64,000 nt of DNA from positions 3,830,501 to 3,894,500 of the forward strand of contig NZ_CP109450.1 of assembly GCF_041438865.1 (NCBI RefSeq), written 5' to 3'. Made by a program: the position numbers and the translations under genes. This stretch comes from Streptomyces sp. NBC_01471. Its GTDB lineage: Bacteria > Actinomycetota > Actinomycetes > Streptomycetales > Streptomycetaceae. The first letter of the stretch is position 1. Each line of letters begins with the position of its first letter. Under the pieces are notes generated by a model. It was not told the origin of the DNA. It ran no database searches and worked only from the letters and a program-made list of their open reading frames with translations. Below are positions 8,011 to 16,047 of this stretch, in pieces.

Positions 8011-9063
8011 ATGGCGACAGTGGCGTACGGGACGGACGGGGCACCACGGCCCTCGGCGGCCTCAGGCCCCTCGGCGGGGGCCGTGGCAGGACCCGAACAG
8101 GCGAGGCAGGCCGCCTTCGACGCCGCGGTGGCCGCGGACGAGCGGATCGAGCCACGGGACTGGATGCCGGACGCCTACCGCGCCTCGCTCGTCCGCCAGA
8201 TGGCCCAGCACGCCCACTCCGAAATCATCGGGATGCAGCCCGAGGCCAACTGGATCACTCGAGCCCCCTCACTGCGCCGTAAAGCGATCCTGATGGCGAA
8301 GGTCCAGGACGAGGCAGGACACGGCCTGTATCTGTACAGCGCGGCCGAGACCCTGGGCACGAGCCGCGAAGAGCTGCTCGACAAGCTCCACTCCGGGCGC
8401 CAGAAATACTCGTCGATCTTCAACTACCCCACGCTGACCTGGGCCGATGTCGGCGCGGTCGGCTGGTTGGTGGACGGCGCGGCGATCACCAACCAGGTGC
8501 CGCTCTGCCGCTGCTCCTACGGCCCGTACGCCCGGGCCATGGTCCGGGTCTGCAAGGAGGAGTCCTTCCACCAGCGCCAGGGCTTCGAGCTGCTGCTCAC
8601 CCTCAGCCGCGGCACGCCGGAGCAGCACGCGATGGCCCAGGACGCCGTGGACCGCTGGTGGTGGCCGTCGCTGATGATGTTCGGCCCCCCTGACGACGAG
8701 TCCGCCCACTCCGCGCAGTCCATGACCTGGAAGATCAAGCGGCATTCGAACGACGACCTGCGCCAGCGCTTCGTGGATATCTGCGTCCCCCAGGCCGAGG
8801 CCTTGGGGCTCACCCTTCCCGACCCCGATCTCCGGTGGAACGAGGAGCGGGGCCAGCACGACTTCGGCAGCATCGACTGGGCCGAGTTCAAGGAAATCCT
8901 CAAGGGCAACGGCCCCTGCAACGAACAGCGGATCAGCCAGCGCCGCCGGGCCCACGAGGAGGGCGCCTGGGTCAGGGAGGCGGCGACCGTGTACGCCGCG
9001 AAGACAGCAGCCGGCGCGGCGAAGAGCGCCGGCGCAGCAGAGCAAGGGAAGGCGCGCGCATGA
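8011..9063 (+). CDS. paaA: 1,2-phenylacetyl-CoA epoxidase, catalytic subunit PaaA
   Basis: This 350-aa protein is the catalytic subunit of the multicomponent epoxidase that converts phenylacetyl-CoA to its 1,2-epoxide. It has a ferritin-like diiron domain with AQHAHSEIIGMQPEANW, KVQDEAGHGLYLYSAAE and KEESFHQRQGFELL carrying the Glu/His iron ligands. The N-terminal ~35 residues are an Ala/Gly/Ser-rich extension. The ATG follows aggggg and the operator-like palindrome. It is the first gene of paaABCDE; its stop overlaps the paaB start. Confidence 0.94.
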   Translation: MATVAYGTDGAPRPSAASGPSAGAVAGPEQARQAAFDAAVAADERIEPRDWMPDAYRASLVRQMAQHAHSEIIGMQPEANWITRAPSLRRKAILMAKVQDEAGHGLYLYSAAETLGTSREELLDKLHSGRQKYSSIFNYPTLTWADVGAVGWLVDGAAITNQVPLCRCSYGPYARAMVRVCKEESFHQRQGFELLLTLSRGTPEQHAMAQDAVDRWWWPSLMMFGPPDDESAHSAQSMTWKIKRHSNDDLRQRFVDICVPQAEALGLTLPDPDLRWNEERGQHDFGSIDWAEFKEILKGNGPCNEQRISQRRRAHEEGAWVREAATVYAAKTAAGAAKSAGAAEQGKARA

Positions 9064-9371
9064 CCGCCACATCCGAGAACAGCCCGGCCGCCGGGGACTG
9101 GCCGCTGTGGGAAGTGTTCGTGCGTTCGCGGCGCGGGCTGGCCCACACGCACTGCGGCAGCCTGCACGCGCCGGACGCGGAGATGGCTCTGCATCACGCC
9201 CGCGATCTCTACACCCGCCGGAACGAGGGCGTCTCGATCTGGGTGGTCCCCTCCACCGCTGTGACCGCGTCTTCGCCCGACGAGAAGGACTCGTTTTTCG
9301 AACCGGCCGGTGACAAGCCCTACCGGCACCCCACGTTCTACGAGATCCCGGAAGGGGTGCAGCACCTATGA
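9060..9371 (+). CDS. paaB: 1,2-phenylacetyl-CoA epoxidase subunit PaaB
   Basis: This 103-aa structural subunit contains WPLWEVFVRSRRGLAHTHCGSLHAPDAEMALHHARDLYTRR split over the PaaB fold, a hallmark of the family, which bridges PaaA-PaaC dimers. The ATG at 9060-9062 overlaps the paaA TGA (ATGA), giving translational coupling; the Gly/Ala-rich reading upstream of it is in another frame of paaA. It overlaps paaC by four bases. Confidence 0.92.
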   Translation: MTATSENSPAAGDWPLWEVFVRSRRGLAHTHCGSLHAPDAEMALHHARDLYTRRNEGVSIWVVPSTAVTASSPDEKDSFFEPAGDKPYRHPTFYEIPEGVQHL

Positions 9372-10069
9372 CGGCGGCTCTCGCCCTCGGCGACGACGCA
9401 CTGGTCCTCTCGCACCGGCTGGGCGAGTGGGCAGGTCACGCGCCGGTCCTGGAGGAGGAGGTGGCACTCGCCAACATCGCTCTCGACCTGCTGGGCCAGG
9501 CGCGGGTCCTGCTGTCCCTGGTGGGGGACGAGGACGAGCTCGCGTACCTTCGTGAGGAGCGCGCCTTCCACAACCTCCAGCTGGTCGAGCAGGAGAACGG
9601 CGACTTCGCGCACACCATCGCCCGGCAGCTCTTCTTCTCCACCTACCAGCACCTGCTGTACGACGGGCTGGCCGGCGGGAACGGCCCGCTCGCGCCGCTC
9701 GCCGCGAAGGCGGTCAAGGAGGTCGCCTACCACCAGGACCACGCCGAGCAGTGGACGCTGCGGCTGGGCGACGGGACGGCCGAGAGCCATGAGCGGATAC
9801 AGCGGGGGCTGAACGCGCTGTGGCGCTTCACCGGCGAGATGTTCCAGCCGGTCGAAGGGGTGGACGTGGACTGGGCCGGCCTGGAGGACAACTGGTCCGA
9901 ATCGGTGACGGTGCTGCTGTCGCGGGCCACGCTGTCCGTGCCGGACGGAGCGCGGGCCGGGGCCTGGTCCGCGGGGGCGGGCAGGCAGGGACTGCACACC
10001 GAACCGTTCGGACGGATGCTCGCCGAGATGCAGCATCTGCACCGCAGTCATCCGGGGGCGACATGGTGA
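9368..10069 (+). CDS. paaC: 1,2-phenylacetyl-CoA epoxidase subunit PaaC
   Basis: This 233-aa protein has the ferritin-like fold of PaaC (HRLGEWAGHAPVLEEEVALANIALDLLGQAR; EVAYHQDHAEQW). PaaC resembles PaaA but lacks a functional diiron site and has a scaffold role in the (PaaAC)2 core with PaaB. The start overlaps the paaB stop (ATGA) and the end overlaps the paaD start. The length is slightly below the E. coli protein (~248 aa). Confidence 0.92.
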   Translation: MTAALALGDDALVLSHRLGEWAGHAPVLEEEVALANIALDLLGQARVLLSLVGDEDELAYLREERAFHNLQLVEQENGDFAHTIARQLFFSTYQHLLYDGLAGGNGPLAPLAAKAVKEVAYHQDHAEQWTLRLGDGTAESHERIQRGLNALWRFTGEMFQPVEGVDVDWAGLEDNWSESVTVLLSRATLSVPDGARAGAWSAGAGRQGLHTEPFGRMLAEMQHLHRSHPGATW

Positions 10070-10548
10070 CCACCACACCTCTCGAAGCCGAACTGCGCCG
10101 CCTCGCGGGAGCGGTCCCCGACCCCGAACTCCCGGTCGTGACACTGGAGGAGCTGGGAGTGCTGCGCGGCGTGGAGATCCTCGGACCCGGACGGGTCGCG
10201 GTCGAGCTCACCCCGACCTACACGGGTTGCCCGGCCATCGAGTCGATGTCGTCCGACATAGAACGGGTCCTCCACGAACACGGAATACCGGACGTCTCGG
10301 TGCGCACGGTGCTGTCACCGGCCTGGTCGACGGACGACATCAGCGCGGAGGGCCGGCGCAAGCTGGCCGAGTTCGGGATAGCTCCCCCGCGCCCGACCGG
10401 TCCTGTCGCACTTGCCCTGTCCATCCGCTGCCCCCACTGCGGATCGACCGACACCGAGCTGCTGAGCCGGTTCTCCTCCACGGCCTGCAAGGCGCTGCGC
10501 CGCTGCACCTCCTGCCACGAACCCTTCGACCACTTCAAGGAGTTGTAG
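10063..10548 (+). CDS. paaD: Phenylacetate degradation iron-sulfur maturation-type protein PaaD
   Basis: This protein of 161 aa starts with a DUF59/MIP18-like domain (VPDPELPVVTLEELGVLRGV; TPTYTGCPAIESM with the conserved Cys) and ends in a four-cysteine zinc-ribbon-like segment (CPHCGS ... CTSCHEPF). PaaD is needed for epoxidase activity, probably for iron-sulfur maturation of PaaE. The ATG at 10063 overlaps the paaC end; a GTG follows directly and is an alternative. It abuts paaE with no gap. Confidence 0.9.
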   Translation: MVTTTPLEAELRRLAGAVPDPELPVVTLEELGVLRGVEILGPGRVAVELTPTYTGCPAIESMSSDIERVLHEHGIPDVSVRTVLSPAWSTDDISAEGRRKLAEFGIAPPRPTGPVALALSIRCPHCGSTDTELLSRFSSTACKALRRCTSCHEPFDHFKEL

Positions 10549-11619
10549 ATGTTCCATCCGCTCCGGGTCAGCGCGGTCGAACAGCTCACGGACGACGCCG
10601 TGGCCATCACCTTCGCCATCCCCGCGGAGCTCCGTGACGCGTTCCGCCACACGCCCGGCCAGCATGTGGCCCTGCGCCGCATCGTGGGCGGAGCGGAGAT
10701 CCGCCGTACGTACTCGATCTGCACCCCGGCAGCCGAAGCCCCCGACGAGCCGGTCGTACAGGTCGGGGTGCGGCTGGTGGAGGGCGGCGAGTTCTCCACG
10801 TACGCGCTCAAGGAGCTGAGCGTCGGGGACACCGTCGAGGTCATGGCTCCGATGGGCCGCTTCGCCTTCCAGCCTCGTCCGGGCCGGTTCGCGGCGATCG
10901 TGGGAGGCAGCGGCATCACACCGGTGCTCTCCATTGCTGCGACGCTGCTGGCCCGCGAGCCGGATGCGCGGTTCTGTCTGATCCGCAGCGACCGCACCGC
11001 TGCCTCCACGATGTTCCTCGACGAGGTCGCCGATCTGAAGGACCGCTGGCCGGACCGCTTTCAGCTGGTGACCGCGCTCTCCCGGGAGGAGCAGCAGTCC
11101 GGCCTGCCCTCCGGTCGGCTCGACCACGAGCGGCTGACGGGACTGCTGCCGGAGCTTCTGCCGGTCGCGGATGTGGACGGGTGGTTCCTCTGTGGCCCGT
11201 TCGGACTGGTGCAGGGTGCCGAACGGGCGCTGCACGGCCTCGGAGTGGACAGGACCCGTATCCATCAGGAGATCTTCCATGTCGACGACGGGACGTCCCC
11301 CGCCGCGGCATCCGCCGGTCCGGCGTCGACTGCCGCTCCGGCACACAGCACGCTGACCGCCACGCTCGACGGACGCTCGGGCAACTGGCCGGTACGGGAA
11401 GGGGATTCGCTTCTCGAGACGGTTCTGCGGAGCCGTTCCGACGCACCGTATGCCTGCAAGGGAGGCGTCTGCGGGACATGCAGGGCGTTCCTGGTCTCGG
11501 GTGAGGTACGGATGGACCGCAACTACGCGCTGGAGCCGGACGAGACCGAAGCGGGTTATGTGCTGGCCTGTCAGTCGCACCCGCTGACGCCGGAAGTGGA
11601 GCTGGATTTCGACCGCTGA
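10549..11619 (+). CDS. paaE: 1,2-phenylacetyl-CoA epoxidase reductase PaaE
   Basis: This 356-aa reductase has an FAD-binding domain (RRTYSICTP), an NAD(P)-binding domain (AIVGGSGITPVLSI) and a C-terminal plant-type [2Fe-2S] ferredoxin domain with CKGGVCGTC and a distal Cys in LACQSHP. It passes electrons from NADPH to the PaaA diiron site. The ATG directly follows the paaD TAG. A short Ala/Ser/Pro linker (~245-265) separates reductase and ferredoxin. It is the last gene of the epoxidase operon. Confidence 0.94.
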   Translation: MFHPLRVSAVEQLTDDAVAITFAIPAELRDAFRHTPGQHVALRRIVGGAEIRRTYSICTPAAEAPDEPVVQVGVRLVEGGEFSTYALKELSVGDTVEVMAPMGRFAFQPRPGRFAAIVGGSGITPVLSIAATLLAREPDARFCLIRSDRTAASTMFLDEVADLKDRWPDRFQLVTALSREEQQSGLPSGRLDHERLTGLLPELLPVADVDGWFLCGPFGLVQGAERALHGLGVDRTRIHQEIFHVDDGTSPAAASAGPASTAAPAHSTLTATLDGRSGNWPVREGDSLLETVLRSRSDAPYACKGGVCGTCRAFLVSGEVRMDRNYALEPDETEAGYVLACQSHPLTPEVELDFDR

Positions 11620-11734
11620 GGTCAATCCGGATCCCTGCGTCACCGGTGTTCCCCATCACGGCCCGTTGCCCTAATCTGACGCCGCATCAGAAATGCTGGA
11701 CAGGCGAAGCAGGTCGGCGCGGGAGGACATGGCT

Positions 11735-12976
11735 GTGGACTTCACCTTCACCGAGGAGCAGCAGGCGGCCGTAGAGGCGGCAAAGGCAGTCTTCTCGGGC
11801 GTCGCGCCCGACGGGGTACCCAGCCCCGCACTTACCGCGGGCGCCGTGGCCGATGACTTCGACCGGGCCCTGTGGGGGAAGCTGGCGGAGGCGGATCTGC
11901 TGAGCCTGGTCGTGGCGCCCGAGCACGGCGGGGCCGGGCTGGGGCCGATCGCACTCTGTCTGGTCCTGCGCGAGTCGGCTCGGGTGCTGGCCCGGGTACC
12001 GCTACTGGAGACCAGCGCGGTCGCGATGGCCGTACAGCGTTACGGCAGCGCGGAGTTGAGTGACACGATTCTGCCGGCTGTGGGACGCGGCGAGCTGGTC
12101 CTCACCGTCGGCGCCAACGGTCGCACGGGCCACGATCCCGCCGAACTCGCTGTCAGCGCACGGCGCGACGGGGACGGCTGGGTTCTCGACGGGATGCAGA
12201 CCGGTGTGCCCTGGGCGCAGACGTCGGACCGGATCGCGGTACCGGCCCACACGCCCACGGGAAGCTGCGTGCTCGCACTGATCTCCCGCGAGCAGCAGGA
12301 AGCCACTGGGCCAAGTGGCAGCAGCACCAATGAGACTGCTGGTACTGCTGATAACGGTGGAGCTGCTGATGCTGCTGGAACTGCGGCCGCAACCGCCGGT
12401 ACGGCTGGGCTCGCTCTGGCCGAGCAGATCTCCACGAATGGAGAGCGCTTCGCGGAAGTGCGACTCGACTCGGTACGCCTCGCGGACCGCGATGTCATCG
12501 AGGCCGACGGTGCTTGGGAGTTCCTGCGGGACCTGCTGACCACCGGGACCTGCGCGCTCGCTCTGGGCCTGGGCGAGGGGGTGCTGACGATGACCAGTTC
12601 CTATACGAGCAAGCGGGAACAGTTCGGCTTCCCGGTCGCCACCTTCCAGTCGGTCGCCGTCCAGGCCGCTGACCGCTACATCGACCTGCGCGCCATGGAA
12701 GTGACGCTCTGGCAGGCGGCCTGGCGCCTCTCCACCAGTGCGGGCGGCCCGCTTCCCGCGGCCGGGGACATCGCCGTGGCCAAGATCTGGGCTTCCGAGG
12801 GCGTACGCCGTGTCGTCCAGACCGCACAGCATCTGCACGGCGGCTTCGGGGCGGACACCGACTACCCGCTGCACCGGTACCACGCCTGGGCCAAGCAGTT
12901 GGAACTCTCACTCGGCCCGGCCGCGGCCCACGAGGAAGCACTCGGCGACCTGCTGGCCACCCACCCACTGGGCTGA
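11735..12976 (+). CDS. Acyl-CoA dehydrogenase family protein
   Basis: This FadE-type flavoprotein (413 aa) has an N-terminal helical domain, the LLSLVVAPEHGGAGLGPIALCLVL segment and a C-terminal domain with TSYTSKREQFGFPVATFQSVAVQAAD and TAQHLHGGFGADTDYPLHRY. It would dehydrogenate an acyl-CoA; the substrate is unknown. The GTG at 11735 is chosen because the gggagg site (11721-11726) lies 8 bases upstream. An ATG at 11729 is only two bases from it. A ~35-residue Ser/Gly/Thr/Ala-rich insertion in the middle is unusual for the family. It sits ~115 bp after paaE and may be part of the same catabolic set. Confidence 0.82.
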   Translation: MDFTFTEEQQAAVEAAKAVFSGVAPDGVPSPALTAGAVADDFDRALWGKLAEADLLSLVVAPEHGGAGLGPIALCLVLRESARVLARVPLLETSAVAMAVQRYGSAELSDTILPAVGRGELVLTVGANGRTGHDPAELAVSARRDGDGWVLDGMQTGVPWAQTSDRIAVPAHTPTGSCVLALISREQQEATGPSGSSTNETAGTADNGGAADAAGTAAATAGTAGLALAEQISTNGERFAEVRLDSVRLADRDVIEADGAWEFLRDLLTTGTCALALGLGEGVLTMTSSYTSKREQFGFPVATFQSVAVQAADRYIDLRAMEVTLWQAAWRLSTSAGGPLPAAGDIAVAKIWASEGVRRVVQTAQHLHGGFGADTDYPLHRYHAWAKQLELSLGPAAAHEEALGDLLATHPLG

Positions 12977-13091
12977 GCAGGCCAGCCGGCACGATGGCGT
13001 GGTCACCGGCGGCGAAATCCAGTGGAATTCGGGGGAATTCAGCGGAAATTCAGGGCGGGGTTGCCGGGCGTAGAGCCCGGCGGGATGTCAG

Positions 13092-13436
13092 TCAGAGGAC
13101 GTACGCCGGGTCCCCGCCGTCCGTCACCATCGGCCGCCCCGCGCCTTCCCAGGCGAGCATGCCACCGTCGACGTTCACCGCGTCGATGCCCTGCTGCACC
13201 AAGTACTGGGTGACCTGGGCGGAACGGCCGCCGACCCGGCAGATCACGAACGCCTGCCCGCCCTCGGCCACCGCCTCGGTCACCTCACCGAAGCGCGCAA
13301 CGAACTCGCTCATCGGAATGTGCAGCGCCCCCTCCGCATGCCCGGCCGCCCATTCGTTGTCCTCCCGGACATCGAGCAGCAGACCGTCGGCCGGTACTGC
13401 CGCGATATCCACCTGGGGCAGCGGGGCGAAATTCAT
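13092..13436 (-). CDS. Single-domain rhodanese-like protein
   Basis: This 114-aa single rhodanese domain has LLLDVREDNEWAAGHAEGALHIP and an active-site loop CRVGGRS with the catalytic Cys. Such proteins transfer sulfane sulfur between thiols; the partner is not evident. The gagaagg ribosome site supports the ATG at 13436. It is convergent with the acyl-CoA dehydrogenase and lies 48 bp after a J-domain protein gene on the same strand, probably in one transcript. Confidence 0.85.
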   Translation of the reverse strand: MNFAPLPQVDIAAVPADGLLLDVREDNEWAAGHAEGALHIPMSEFVARFGEVTEAVAEGGQAFVICRVGGRSAQVTQYLVQQGIDAVNVDGGMLAWEGAGRPMVTDGGDPAYVL

Positions 13437-13484
13437 GGATCATGCCTTCTCTCGTAGACACACGGCAGGGGTCACCGGGGAACG

Positions 13485-14330
13485 CTACTGCACCATCTCC
13501 GCCAGCTCGGCCTCCCGCTCGGAGACCTGGGCGAGCAGCTGCTCGGCGATCTCCTCCAGCAGCCGGTCGGGGTCGTCGGGCGCCATCCGGAGCATCGCGC
13601 CGATCGCGCTCTCCTCCAGCTCGTGAGCGACCAGGGACAGCAGTTCCTTGCGCTGGGAGAGCCACTCCAGCCTGGCGTAGAGCTCGTCGCTCTCACTCGG
13701 CTCGGCAGCCTCCTGGACCGGACCGGCGGCCCACTCCTCGCCCAGCTCCCGCAGCCCGGCCTCGTCCCCCCGCGCATAGGCGGCGTTGACGCGCGTGATG
13801 AACTCGTCACGCCGATCCCGTTCCGCATCGTCCTGCGCCAGGTCGGGGTGCGCCTCCCGGACCAGCTCGCGGTAGAGCTTGCGGGCCTCCTCGCTGGGCC
13901 GTACCCGCTTCGGCGGCTGCACCGGCTGCTCGTTCAGCATGGCCTGCGCCTCGGGCGGCAGCCCCTCCGAGTCGATCCAGTCGTGGAACAGCTCGTCGAC
14001 ACCGGGCATGGGCATCACCATGGCCCGTGCCTCCTGAGCCTTGACCAGGTCCTCCGGGTCACCGCTGCGTGCGGCTCTGGCCTCGGCGAGCTGCGCGTCG
14101 AGCTCATCCAGGCGCGCGTACATCGGGCCGAGTCTCTGGTGGTGCAGCCGGGAGAAGTTCTCCACCTCCACCCGGAACGTCTCCACCGCGATCTCGAACT
14201 CGATCAGTGCCTGCTCGGCGGCGCGTACAGCCTTCTCCAGCCGCGCCTCCGGCCGCTGCTCGCCCATGGGCTGCCCGCTCTGGTCGTCGTCGTTCCGGGT
14301 GGTCGTGCCCCCGGTGGCATCCTCCGTCAC
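13485..14330 (-). CDS. J-domain-like protein with N-terminal coiled coil
   Basis: This acidic protein of 281 aa has a long N-terminal helix with coiled-coil character (~25-95), a short J-like segment (~145-190: ARKLYRELVREAHPDLAQDD, with the HPD motif that stimulates DnaK ATPase) and a Glu/Leu-rich C-terminus. It lacks the Gly/Phe and zinc-finger regions of DnaJ, so it would be a specialised co-chaperone; the client is unknown. The GTG at 14330 is a tentative start, with an ATG at 14267 as alternative. Confidence 0.68.
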   Translation of the reverse strand: MTEDATGGTTTRNDDDQSGQPMGEQRPEARLEKAVRAAEQALIEFEIAVETFRVEVENFSRLHHQRLGPMYARLDELDAQLAEARAARSGDPEDLVKAQEARAMVMPMPGVDELFHDWIDSEGLPPEAQAMLNEQPVQPPKRVRPSEEARKLYRELVREAHPDLAQDDAERDRRDEFITRVNAAYARGDEAGLRELGEEWAAGPVQEAAEPSESDELYARLEWLSQRKELLSLVAHELEESAIGAMLRMAPDDPDRLLEEIAEQLLAQVSEREAELAEMVQ

Positions 14331-14364
14331 CCGTCCAGCCTACGGGCGCCCCGGACCTCACCGG

Positions 14365-15792
14365 TCACACTCCCGGCTCGGCGGCCATCCGCCCGCACCG
14401 CACCGCTGCCACCAGATCCGCGTGATCCGCCTCCGTACGGTCGGCGTAGGCCACAGCGAACGCGGCCACCGACTCGTCCAGCTCCTCGCTCTTCCCGCAG
14501 TACCCGGCTATCAGCCGTGGGTCCGCGCTGTGCGCATGGGCCCGGGCCAGCAGCGCGCCGGTCATCCGGCCGTAGTCGTCGATCTGGTCGGCCGCCAGTG
14601 CCGCCGGGTCCACGCTGCCCTTGCGGTTCCTGAACTGCCGCACCTGGTACGGCCTCCCCTCAACCGTCGTCCAGCCCAGCAGGCTGTCGCTGACCACCTG
14701 CATTCGCTGCTGCCCGAGCACAACCCGGCGCCCGTGGTGCTCCGCCCGCCCGGACGGGAAACCGGCCGCGGGCAGATACGGCAGCAGTGCCGAGGCCCGC
14801 GCCTCCTTCACCTGAAGCACCAGTGGCTCACCCCGGTGATCGAGCAGCAGCACCACATACGAGCGAGTGCCCACGCTGCCCGTGCCCACCACCCGGAACG
14901 CCACGTCGTGGATCGCGTACCGCGCCAGCAGCGGAAGCCGGTCGTGCGGCAGGGAACCGAGATACTCCGCGAGCGAGCCGGCCACCGCTGCCGCCTCCGC
15001 GTCCGGCACCCGGCGCAGCACCGGGGAAGCGTCCACGAAGCGCCGACGGCCGTCGCCGCACTCCTCCGTCGCCTTGGCGGCGAAGCGCGCACTCGTGTTG
15101 CTGCGGGCCTTCCCGGAGACCCGCTCGAGCGTCCCCGCGAGATCGTGCGCGTCCGCGTGCGAGACCAGCTCCTCGTCGGCTATCGCGTTCCACGCGTCGA
15201 GCACCGGCAGCTTCGCCAGCAGCCGCATGGTGCGCCGGTAGGCCCCCACCGTGTCGAAAGCCGCGGCCCGGCAGGTGTCCTCGTCGGCTCCGGCCTGCCG
15301 TCCGGCCAGCACCAAGGAGGTCGTCAGCCTCTTGAGGTCCCACTCCCACGGGCCCCTCTCGGTCTCGTCGAAATCGTTCAGGTCCATGACGAGGCGGCCC
15401 CGCGCGTCGCCGTAAAGACCGAAGTTGGCCGCGTGCGCATCACCGCATATCTGCGCGGCCACGCCCGTGACCGGCGTATCCGCGAGGTCGTGCGCCATCA
15501 ACCCGGCGGCACCGCGCAGGAAGGCGAAAGGGGTGGCGGACATCCGGCCCACCCGTATCGGTACCAGGCCGGGCACCCTGCCCCGGTTGGACGCCTCAAC
15601 CGCCTGCACCGCGTCCGGGCGTCTCCCGTCCGGGGCGAGTGCACCGTGGGAGGACCGGGGGACGCGGGCCCGTAACTCCTTGCCCGCGCCCTTCGGCGAA
15701 CGCGACTGCGGCGGCTGATGCGGACCAGGCGGAGCACCGGCCTCGCGTCGCGCGAATCCGACCACCGCCGGGATACGTACCTGCTCGTCCAT
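14365..15792 (-). CDS. DUF2252 family protein
   Basis: This is a protein of 475 aa. It matches DUF2252, a family with distant kinase-like fold features: RVGRMSATPFAFLRGAAGLMAHDL, the ICGDAHAANFGLYGD motif, VMDLNDFDETERGPWEWDLKR and LVLQVKEARASALLPYL. The biochemical role is undetermined. The ATG at 15792 has ggagggggctcc upstream; the long in-frame extension upstream (to 15933) reads through low-complexity repeats and is rejected. It is transcribed towards the J-domain gene, 34 bp away. Confidence 0.84.
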   Translation of the reverse strand: MDEQVRIPAVVGFARREAGAPPGPHQPPQSRSPKGAGKELRARVPRSSHGALAPDGRRPDAVQAVEASNRGRVPGLVPIRVGRMSATPFAFLRGAAGLMAHDLADTPVTGVAAQICGDAHAANFGLYGDARGRLVMDLNDFDETERGPWEWDLKRLTTSLVLAGRQAGADEDTCRAAAFDTVGAYRRTMRLLAKLPVLDAWNAIADEELVSHADAHDLAGTLERVSGKARSNTSARFAAKATEECGDGRRRFVDASPVLRRVPDAEAAAVAGSLAEYLGSLPHDRLPLLARYAIHDVAFRVVGTGSVGTRSYVVLLLDHRGEPLVLQVKEARASALLPYLPAAGFPSGRAEHHGRRVVLGQQRMQVVSDSLLGWTTVEGRPYQVRQFRNRKGSVDPAALAADQIDDYGRMTGALLARAHAHSADPRLIAGYCGKSEELDESVAAFAVAYADRTEADHADLVAAVRCGRMAAEPGV

Positions 15793-15807
15793 GGAGCCCC
15801 CTCCAAC

Positions 15808-15870
15808 CTCGACCGATCCCTCGACCGACGCTCGACCGATCCCTTGATCAGCCCCTCGACCGATCCCTCG
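15808..15870. repeat. Four degenerate direct repeats of ctcgaccgatccct upstream of DUF2252 gene
   Basis: Copies start at 15808, 15820 (truncated, with gacg), 15831 and 15855, just upstream of the DUF2252 ribosome site. They may be operator iterons or a slippage product, and no regulator can be assigned. Confidence 0.6.
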
Positions 15871-15924
15871 TTCAGCACCGACTGCGGACGACCGTACCGC
15901 CGCCTGCCGGAACCCGTTCGAGCC

Positions 15925-15951
15925 TGTGGACAACTACCCGGTTGTGGACAA
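15925..15951. promoter_or_regulatory. Pair of perfect DnaA boxes upstream of DUF2252 gene
   Basis: The sequence tgtggacaa occurs at 15925-15933 and 15943-15951 in the same orientation, with starts 18 bp apart. Both equal TTGTCCACA on the minus strand, the preferred Streptomyces DnaA box. They lie in a 255-bp intergenic region, and DnaA control or titration is possible but unproven. Confidence 0.6.
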
Positions 15952-16047
15952 CTCCGCTGTACAGCAGAGCCGTTCAGGCACGGCCGGAGGTCCCCGGCTC
16001 GGCCATGCCCGGAAGCCCCGGCGTCGAGGCCCCTGCCCGGAGCCCAC

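Noticed and set aside
13010..13070. Repeated gaattc/aattc stretch after the acyl-CoA dehydrogenase gene as an operator
   Set aside because: The symmetry comes from repeated palindromic hexamers, and the location is between convergent genes where no promoter is expected.
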